Source: Buttiauxella agrestis ATCC 33320
GTDB taxonomy: Bacteria; Pseudomonadota; Gammaproteobacteria; Enterobacterales; Enterobacteriaceae
DNA: 64,000 nucleotides
Assembly: GCA_024169445.1 (NCBI GenBank)
Contig: JALKFA010000002.1
Coordinates: forward strand, 1 to 64,000
Direction: 5' to 3'
Below are positions 57,708 through 64,000 of this stretch, one piece after another. Position 1 is the stretch's first letter, and each line of letters starts with the position of its first letter. Below the pieces are notes generated by a model. That model saw nothing but the letters and a program-made list of their open reading frames with translations, had not been told where the DNA came from and made no database searches. The position numbers and the translations under genes were made by a program.

Positions 57708-58281
57708 ACGCCTATGTACGTTTGATTAATACATTTTTTAATTCATTATCATCAATACGATGACAGAGTTCTGCTAAGTAATGCTTGTTGCTATAGCCAA
57801 TTGTAATAAATGAAAGTTCTGAATTTGCTGAAACCGTATGTTATTATTTATAATATTCTAAGTTTATTGAGAAGTAAAGGATGTATTGTGTTAATTATTA
57901 TATTTTTTCTTATACGATTTTAATTAGATCGCGTTATTTGTTATTTTCTAATATACAAACAGCTTATTTATTTGAAACTCGAAAAATGAACATTTTTTGA
58001 ACTATTATCGATATTCCATGAACATCTAGTTTAGAAGTAATGAGCTGGATTACTGTCTCAAAAGAGACACATTAAAAATTGAAAATAAATTACTATTTTG
58101 TCGATAATGGTTTCGCTCAGCACGAATAGTGTTTTCATAACTTAATTTCATTAATAAGTTAAGGAAGTAGAATGTGATGGAGTATTGGATAGTCTTAAAT
58201 TTTAATCTATTTGTGGTTAAGTCTATTCTTGATAGATAGGTTTTTTTATACGTTGTTTATTTTTAAATAAGGATTTCTAAA
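57708..58281. promoter_or_regulatory. AT-rich fimbrial promoter region
   Basis: This is about 570 very AT-rich bases without a gene, probably holding the fimbrial promoter and H-NS-type silencing sites. I could not fix a promoter with confidence. AAGGATTT precedes the GTG start at 58282. Confidence 0.45.
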
Positions 58282-58833
58282 GTGAAAAAACAAATTCTGG
58301 CAATGGCGATTACTGCTCTGATGGCTGGCGGTGCAGTTTCTGCTGCAAGTGCTGCCCCTTTTACTACTAATACCGTTTCCGGTGGTACCGTAAACTTTGT
58401 TGGCCAGGTTGTAGATGCTGCCTGCTCCGTGTCTTCTGATTCGGTTGATCAAACTGTAACTCTGGGCCAGGTTCGCTCTGCGAAATTAACTTCTGCAGGT
58501 CAAACTGCAAACCAGAAAGAAGATTTCAAAATTACGCTGGAAGACTGTGACACAACTGTCAGTCAAAATGCTGCTGTGATCTTTAATGGTCAATCTGATT
58601 CAGCCATGGCTGGTGTATTGGCTAACACTGCTGGCGCGGGTGCTGCGTCTAATGTGGCTCTGCAGCTGTACGGTCCGGATGGTCAGGTTCTGAATATCGG
58701 CGATACGTCTTCTGCAGTTACTCTAATTGATGGTGAAAACGTTATTCCTCTAAGTGTTGACTATATCGCTACCGGTGCAGCAACACCTGGTAACGTTGCA
58801 TCTACTGCGACGTTCAATATGGTTTATTCCTGA
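58282..58833 (+). CDS. Major fimbrial subunit (type 1-like pilin)
   Basis: This 183-residue pilin has a GTG start, signal peptide (about 1-25, ending ASAA), two cysteines (AACSVSSDS and EDCDTTVSQ) forming the pilin disulphide, and the C-terminal beta-zipper pattern ending FNMVYS (penultimate Tyr). It is assembled by the chaperone and usher encoded downstream. Promoter-proximal position and strong ribosome site suit the major rod protein. Confidence 0.9.
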   Translation: MKKQILAMAITALMAGGAVSAASAAPFTTNTVSGGTVNFVGQVVDAACSVSSDSVDQTVTLGQVRSAKLTSAGQTANQKEDFKITLEDCDTTVSQNAAVIFNGQSDSAMAGVLANTAGAGAASNVALQLYGPDGQVLNIGDTSSAVTLIDGENVIPLSVDYIATGAATPGNVASTATFNMVYS

Positions 58834-58908
58834 TTTATTGGATAGTAACTATCTCTCTCCTTTAGGAGAGAGATAGTTAAAGCCGAATTATCGCAACAGG
58901 AGTGCGTT

Positions 58909-59472
58909 ATGCGACAGAAAACACGTCACGAATTCTGCTGCACGCTGTTGTCTCTCGGATTCATTCTGTCAATTTCTCCTTTGCAGGCCGGAAATAACCA
59001 CTACGTCAATATTCATGGCGGTGATGTGCATTTCTATGGCCAAGTTGTGAATGCAGCCTGCTCAGTCAGTGCTGATAGCAGAGAGCAGACCGTACAGATG
59101 GGGCAGGTGCGCAGTAACGAGTTTAGGTTTCTCGGTGACTGGGAAGATCCAGTGCCGTTCCAGATAAAGCTCGAGGACTGCGACACCACGGTGAGCCAGT
59201 CAGCCGGTGTGTTATTCACAGGTGAATCTGATGGAAAAGATCCGCAAGTTTTTAAGGCCGGCGAGGGTGCTGGTGCGGCACAGGGGGTTGGAATCGGTAT
59301 TTTTGATGCTGAAGGGAATCTACTTATACCGGATACCACCCCGGTGTGGTATGCGCCGTTACAGGACGGCGAGAACGTACTGAGTTATATAGCCCGTTAT
59401 CGAGCGACCAGTACGACGGTAAAAGCCGGTGATGCGGGAACAGAGGTGTGGTTCAACGTGGTTTATCAGTAA
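58909..59472 (+). CDS. Second fimbrial subunit, paralogue of the major pilin
   Basis: This 187-residue protein has a signal peptide (ending LQAG) and repeats blocks of the first pilin: FYGQVVNAACSVSADS, LEDCDTTVSQSAGVLFTGES. The end FNVVYQ fits donor-strand exchange. It may be a minor rod or anchor subunit that arose by duplication. Confidence 0.87.
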   Translation: MRQKTRHEFCCTLLSLGFILSISPLQAGNNHYVNIHGGDVHFYGQVVNAACSVSADSREQTVQMGQVRSNEFRFLGDWEDPVPFQIKLEDCDTTVSQSAGVLFTGESDGKDPQVFKAGEGAGAAQGVGIGIFDAEGNLLIPDTTPVWYAPLQDGENVLSYIARYRATSTTVKAGDAGTEVWFNVVYQ

Positions 59473-59523
59473 ATCTACGAATGGCCATCCGGTTTGCAAA
59501 AAAGAGAGAAAAGCGAAAGCGAT

Positions 59524-60258
59524 ATGAACACTGGAAATAACGTTACAAAAATAGCTGCTCGGATGGCGGTTACGGCGCACTCTTGGCTGCGTGTAATTAC
59601 AGTAGTAGCTCTGGGAATTAACGCGGTAATGCCGGCACATGCAGGTGGTATTGCACTAGGGGCAACTAGGGTTATCTACCCACAAGGTGAAAAGCAGGTT
59701 TCCCTACCCGTTACCAACTCATCAGAGAGTAATACGTTCCTCATTCAGTCTTGGGTGGCGAATGTGGATGGTAATAAATCGTCTGACTTCGTTCTGACAC
59801 CTCCGTTGTTTGTTATGCATCCGAAGAAAGAAAACACCCTGCGTATTATGTATGTCGGACCAAATTTACCCACGGATCGGGAAAGTGTGTTCTACCTGAA
59901 CAGCAAAGCCATTCCGTCGGTGGATAAGAACAAGCTAGAGGGAAATATGCTGCAGATAGCCACTCAGAGCATTATTAAACTTTTTGTTCGTCCGAAGAAC
60001 CTGTCCACGCCGTCCATCAAGGCTTCTGAAACGCTGCGCTGCAATGTGGTTGGCGGAAAGTTAACAATGACAAACCCTTCACCGTACTACGTATCAACTG
60101 TTCAGCTTAATGTAGGCGGACATAGGTTGCCGAATTCTATGGTACCGCCAAAGGGGGCTCTAACTATTGATGTCCCTGGTGGTGGTAGTGGAAAGGTGAC
60201 TCTGCAGACAGTGAATGATTACGGTGCGGATACTCCAACTCAGACATGTACAAGCTGA
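59524..60258 (+). CDS. Periplasmic fimbrial chaperone
   Basis: I choose ATG 59524 over the TTG at 59494 (244 residues). There is a signal peptide after a longer basic N-terminus, ending AHAG. PapD-type features: GIALGATRVIYPQGEKQVSL, the NTFLIQSWV strand and the RIMYVG G1-adjacent motif. It caps pilins and delivers them to the usher. Confidence 0.92.
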   Translation: MNTGNNVTKIAARMAVTAHSWLRVITVVALGINAVMPAHAGGIALGATRVIYPQGEKQVSLPVTNSSESNTFLIQSWVANVDGNKSSDFVLTPPLFVMHPKKENTLRIMYVGPNLPTDRESVFYLNSKAIPSVDKNKLEGNMLQIATQSIIKLFVRPKNLSTPSIKASETLRCNVVGGKLTMTNPSPYYVSTVQLNVGGHRLPNSMVPPKGALTIDVPGGGSGKVTLQTVNDYGADTPTQTCTS

Positions 60259-60346
60259 GAAAAAATAAAAACGACACGCGTCAGCTGATGCCACTGGTAT
60301 GCATGCAAACAGGGGCGGTAATATTTTTAGCAAGGTTCAGGAATGC

Positions 60347-63031
60347 ATGAAACGCAAACATCAACGAATTAACTATCCTGTGGTCTGTAGCAAACTGGGG
60401 ACACTGGCGCTGGCTCTATTGGGTATAATAGCTTCACAAAAAGGGTGGGCTGATAACTATTTCAACCCAGCTTTTCTGTCAAGCGACCCGGGTGCTGTGG
60501 CAGATCTTTCTCGCTTTGAGGGGAATGGTCAGGCACCGGGAGACTACCGAGTTGATGTTTATCTTAATGGTAATTTTGTAGCCACCCGCGATGTGAAATT
60601 TAAAGAGAAGGACGGTAAATCGTTACCAACAACCCCAGCGGTTGCTCCAATTGGTATTATCAATACCAACACGCCTACAAGTGCTGTATCGACACCCCTC
60701 CCGGATGATTCGGGACTGATCGCCTGCCTGACCCCAGAAGCACTAGACTCGATGGGAATTAATCGTGAGCCGTTCCCGGCACTGACGAAAGCAGAACTAG
60801 GCAGTTGCGTTAACATTGCTACAGCAATTCCGGCAGCCATAGCGACGTTCGATTATGAACAGCTGCGCTTGGATATCAGTATCCCTCAGGCTGCGCTACG
60901 TAATAACGCCCGTGGGTACATCCCCCCAGACCAGTGGGACGAAGGGATAAATGCCTTAACCCTAAATTATAACTTTACCGGTTCCAACAGCAGAGACCAT
61001 AGCGAAGATGGGACGTCAGACAACAACTACTTCTTGGGCCTGAACAGCGGTCTGAATGTGGGTGCTTGGCGTTTGCGAGATTTCTCTACTTGGAATTATG
61101 ACAGTAAAAATGAAAGTGGAAAAAGTGATACTCAACATGTCAGCACGTATGTTGAAAGGGCGATTATTCCACTGAAGGGCGAATTGACCATAGGTGACAG
61201 TTACACACCATCGGACGTGTTCGACTCTTTAAGTTTTCGCGGAATACAGGTGGCTTCAGACGACAACATGATGCCGGATAGCATGAAGGGCTTCGCTCCA
61301 ACTATTCGTGGCATTGCCAGGAGCAACGCGCAGGTAACCATCAAGCAGAACGGGTACGTCATATATCAGAGCTACGTCTCGCCGGGGGCTTTTGAAATTA
61401 ATGATCTATTCCCCACATCTTCTAGTGGCGACCTTATAGTGGAGGTGAAGGAGTCAGATGGCACAACCAGCAATTACACCGTTCCATATTCGGCGGTACC
61501 TATTCTGCAACGAGAAGGGCGACTTAAGTACGCCGTCACTGCAGCAGAGTATCGCAGTAATGGCGATACTCAAGACAATGTTGATTTTGCACAGGGAACC
61601 CTGATTTGGGGTCTACCTTATGGCTTCACCATCTATGGAGGGACCCAGTTCTCTAATGACTACTCCTCAGTAGCATTGGGACTAGGGCTTAATATGGGGA
61701 ATTATGGTGCGCTTTCCATCGATGCGACCCAGGCGAGCAGCACACTGGCTGATGACAGCACACATCAGGGACAGTCCGTCCGTTTCTTGTATGCCAAATC
61801 CCTGAACAGTGTTGGGACCAACTTTCAACTGTTGGGTTACCGCTATTCAACCTCCGGCTTCTACACCTTGGATGAAACTACCTACCGCCGTATGGACGGT
61901 TATAAGGAGGATACCCAGGATGATGATGAACCTGACTGGACCAACTACTACAATCTCTACTACACCAAGCGGGGTAAGGCCCAGGTGAACATCTCTCAGC
62001 AATTGGGTGAGAACGGGTCGGTGTATGTGACTGGTAGCCAACAGACTTACTGGCATACAGATGAAAAAAATAACCTGCTGCAGGCGGGCTACAGCAACAC
62101 ATTGGCGGGGATCACCTACAGTGTGACTTATAACTACAGTAAATCGCCCGGTCAGCCGAACGGTGACCAGATCTACGCCGTCAATATATCACTGCCAATT
62201 GGACAGTGGATGCATCCAGGCGGTGATGTAACTCAACAAAACCACAATACTTACGCAACGTACAACATCAGTACGGACAAACACGGCAACACCACCCAGA
62301 ATGCCGGTCTGAACGGTACACTGCTGGATGACAACAACCTGAATTATAGCCTGCAGCAGGGTTACCAGAATCACGACGGTGGCGGAGCCAGCGGAAGTGC
62401 CAGTATGGAATATAATGGTGGGTATGGTGACGCGAGTGCCGCTTATAGCTACAACGACAATGGTGATTACCAGCAGGTTAACTACGGTCTGAGTGGGGGA
62501 GTTGTGGCCCACAGAAACGGCATTACCTTCGGACAGCCACTAGGTGACACCAACGTGCTGATTGCAGCACCGGGTGCTAATGACGTAAACGTCGAAAACG
62601 AGCCGGGTGTGCACACTGACTGGAGAGGTTATGCGGTGGTGCCGTACGCAACCAATTACCGTCTTAACCGTATGGCGTTGGATACCAATTCTCTGAACGA
62701 CGAAACAGATATTGATGAGGCGGTAGTCAATGTGGTGCCAACTCAAGGTGCGGTTGTGCGGGCAAATTTCATAGCCCGAGTGGGTAAACGCACCTTGGTA
62801 ACTCTGATACATAACGGTAGGCCGGTACCATTCGGTGCTACGGTGAGCCGCAGCGACAGTGGGGGTGACACCATTGTCGGTGATGATGGCGAGGCCTATC
62901 TGTCGGGTCTGGCGACGACCGGAACTCTGAGTGCTCAATGGGGTGAGAGCCTAGACCAGCAATGCCATGTAAAATATCAGATACCTGAAAGTAAACTGCA
63001 ATTGGTTCGTCAGAAAATGGAGTGCAGATAG
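60347..63031 (+). CDS. Outer-membrane fimbrial usher
   Basis: This 894-residue protein starts at ATG 60347 (MKRKHQRINYPV) after AAGGTTCAGG. Usher pattern: FNPAFLSSDPGAVADLSRFE at the N-terminal domain, SFRGIQVASDDNMMPDSMKG, RGIARSNAQVTIKQNGYVIY, and PGANDVNVENEPGVHTDWRG, with a final GQQC-type LDQQCHVKYQ. It forms the pore that assembles the fimbria. The next gene starts immediately after its stop. Confidence 0.95.
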   Translation: MKRKHQRINYPVVCSKLGTLALALLGIIASQKGWADNYFNPAFLSSDPGAVADLSRFEGNGQAPGDYRVDVYLNGNFVATRDVKFKEKDGKSLPTTPAVAPIGIINTNTPTSAVSTPLPDDSGLIACLTPEALDSMGINREPFPALTKAELGSCVNIATAIPAAIATFDYEQLRLDISIPQAALRNNARGYIPPDQWDEGINALTLNYNFTGSNSRDHSEDGTSDNNYFLGLNSGLNVGAWRLRDFSTWNYDSKNESGKSDTQHVSTYVERAIIPLKGELTIGDSYTPSDVFDSLSFRGIQVASDDNMMPDSMKGFAPTIRGIARSNAQVTIKQNGYVIYQSYVSPGAFEINDLFPTSSSGDLIVEVKESDGTTSNYTVPYSAVPILQREGRLKYAVTAAEYRSNGDTQDNVDFAQGTLIWGLPYGFTIYGGTQFSNDYSSVALGLGLNMGNYGALSIDATQASSTLADDSTHQGQSVRFLYAKSLNSVGTNFQLLGYRYSTSGFYTLDETTYRRMDGYKEDTQDDDEPDWTNYYNLYYTKRGKAQVNISQQLGENGSVYVTGSQQTYWHTDEKNNLLQAGYSNTLAGITYSVTYNYSKSPGQPNGDQIYAVNISLPIGQWMHPGGDVTQQNHNTYATYNISTDKHGNTTQNAGLNGTLLDDNNLNYSLQQGYQNHDGGGASGSASMEYNGGYGDASAAYSYNDNGDYQQVNYGLSGGVVAHRNGITFGQPLGDTNVLIAAPGANDVNVENEPGVHTDWRGYAVVPYATNYRLNRMALDTNSLNDETDIDEAVVNVVPTQGAVVRANFIARVGKRTLVTLIHNGRPVPFGATVSRSDSGGDTIVGDDGEAYLSGLATTGTLSAQWGESLDQQCHVKYQIPESKLQLVRQKMECR

Positions 63032-63562
63032 ATGTCTAGAGCGTCAATGTTATTGGGTCTTGCAACGTTCTTCTGCGGAAGTATAGCTCTAAATGTTTTA
63101 GCAGGCGGGAATGTAGGTATGAGCTTTACAGGTACTATTACTGATGTGACGTGCGATATTTCAGAAGACAGTCAAAATCAAACCGTGAATATGGGGGATT
63201 TCTCAACAGGATCTTTTCCAGATGTTGGTAGTACAACCGATTCTAAATCTTTTGAAATTAAATTTAAGAATTGCTCGGATAATATAACAGGCGCTAAAAT
63301 GAAATTTTCGGGAGTGCAAGATAAGAATGACCCTACTCTACTTGCTTTATCTGGATCCAGTCCTGAGTATGCTTCAGGAGTAGGAATCGAGATCCTTGAT
63401 GAATCACATACTGTTATACCTATAAATACAATCTCACAAGGTTTTCCCATGGTTCCTGAAAATAACACGCTTATGTTTTTCCTTCGATACAAATCTACGA
63501 TGAGCGTGGTCACGGCCGGCTCAGCCAATTCGTTAATGTATTTTGATGTGACGTATCAGTAA
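63032..63562 (+). CDS. Minor fimbrial subunit
   Basis: This 176-residue pilin-domain protein has a signal peptide (about 1-22), cysteines in DVTCDISEDS and FKNCSDNIT, and a C-terminal MYFDVTYQ. It is AT-richer than the usher gene and probably forms the tip adaptor. Confidence 0.85.
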   Translation: MSRASMLLGLATFFCGSIALNVLAGGNVGMSFTGTITDVTCDISEDSQNQTVNMGDFSTGSFPDVGSTTDSKSFEIKFKNCSDNITGAKMKFSGVQDKNDPTLLALSGSSPEYASGVGIEILDESHTVIPINTISQGFPMVPENNTLMFFLRYKSTMSVVTAGSANSLMYFDVTYQ

Positions 63563-63572
63563 AAGGTGATTT

Positions 63573-64000
63573 ATGAGACTGTTTATTAGTTTTGTTTTTA
63601 TTATTGTTCCTTTTTTTACTTTTGCTGATACGTGTTATTTTATTAGTGGGTCGACTGTTAATACCATGGTCAATATGCCAGGAGTTATCACTGTCGGGAG
63701 AGACACTGTACCGGGAACTATCTTGTGGGACTCGAAAGATGTGAATGAATCAGTCCATCCTACGGTAGAGTGCACTGGTACAACCCATCGGGTGGTTGAA
63801 TATGTTAATCCGACAACACCTGCATCAGGTTTTGATAAGGTATATCAGACAACTGTTCATGGGGTTGGTATAAAAGTCCTCTTTAGTAATTCTCAATCAA
63901 TTTCTCCAAATACAGCTGTCCCTCTTTCGGAAGACGATGGCTCTAACCCTGAGGGTAATGATTATTATCCTATAGCCAGATATCGGGTGCAATTGATTGC
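63573..64000 (+). CDS. Fimbrial tip adhesin-like gene, 3' end outside window
   Basis: From ATG 63573 after AAAAGGTG, the frame is open to the window edge (142 codons). It has a signal peptide (MRLFISFVFIIVPFFTFA) and a Cys soon after (DTCYFISGS), then a later Cys (VECTGTTHR). The position after the minor subunit suits a tip adhesin; the pilin domain would lie beyond the edge. Confidence 0.7.
   Translation, partial: MRLFISFVFIIVPFFTFADTCYFISGSTVNTMVNMPGVITVGRDTVPGTILWDSKDVNESVHPTVECTGTTHRVVEYVNPTTPASGFDKVYQTTVHGVGIKVLFSNSQSISPNTAVPLSEDDGSNPEGNDYYPIARYRVQLI

Overview
The window is one continuous stretch of a large conjugative plasmid from the Enterobacterales (Enterobacter, Klebsiella or a relative). 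Three features support this: an IncI/IncM-type (Dot/Icm-like, type IVB) transfer system, a RepFIB-type replication protein with iterons, and a P1-type parAB system. No chromosomal housekeeping or rRNA/tRNA gene is seen. The left half (1-38.5 kb) is GC-rich and compact. The right half (38.5-64 kb) is AT-rich and broken up by insertion sequences.

Transfer block (1-24.8 kb): the 3' part of a traC-like primase with a 14-residue repeat tract, then traL, M, N, O, P, Q, R, a small gene, T, U, W, X, Y, an exclusion gene, trbA, trbB, trbC and a secreted PLD nuclease, all rightward. The relaxase (nikB-like) and its ribbon-helix-helix partner (nikA-like) run leftward. The second half of traY and the exclusion gene are visibly AT-richer than their neighbours, as if the exclusion-specificity cassette had been swapped. 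A nic-like site lies near 24.87 kb. If the + strand is the transferred strand, everything to its right is the leading region.

Leading region (25-38.5 kb): nearly all genes run leftward, so the transferred + strand is their template. They include DUF932, a DUF5983-like gene, klcA/ardB, hok/sok, psiA, an orphan DGQHR (DndB-like) gene, ardA, two paralogous unknown genes and an N-6 methylase. Eight of these transcription units start 24-90 nt downstream of a long (about 130-190 nt) imperfect hairpin. The stems keep pairing although their sequences differ, and many share a 45-bp core and a short 5'-leader motif. This looks like a set of single-strand (Frpo-type) promoters that switch on anti-defence and anti-SOS genes on entry, and it is the most interesting system in the window. 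Three of these genes (psiA, methylase, DUF5983-like) carry a stop or frameshift.

Maintenance block (38.5-54.6 kb): an ISL3-type transposase with a nonsense codon, a YciI-like gene, parB/parA with a palindromic parS candidate, an origin with Dam sites and iterons, repA (RepFIB family), and an array of fourteen 41-bp units separated from repA by an IS3 insertion. Then come an IS110/IS1111-type element, an IS3-family element sitting in a palindrome, a group II intron RT remnant, a RES-Xre toxin-antitoxin pair and a ResD-like recombinase with its site.

Right end (55-64 kb): a truncated IS3-family copy abutting a second IS3, a second copy of the recombination site, and a chaperone-usher fimbrial operon (two pilins, chaperone, usher, minor subunit and an adhesin-like gene cut by the window edge).
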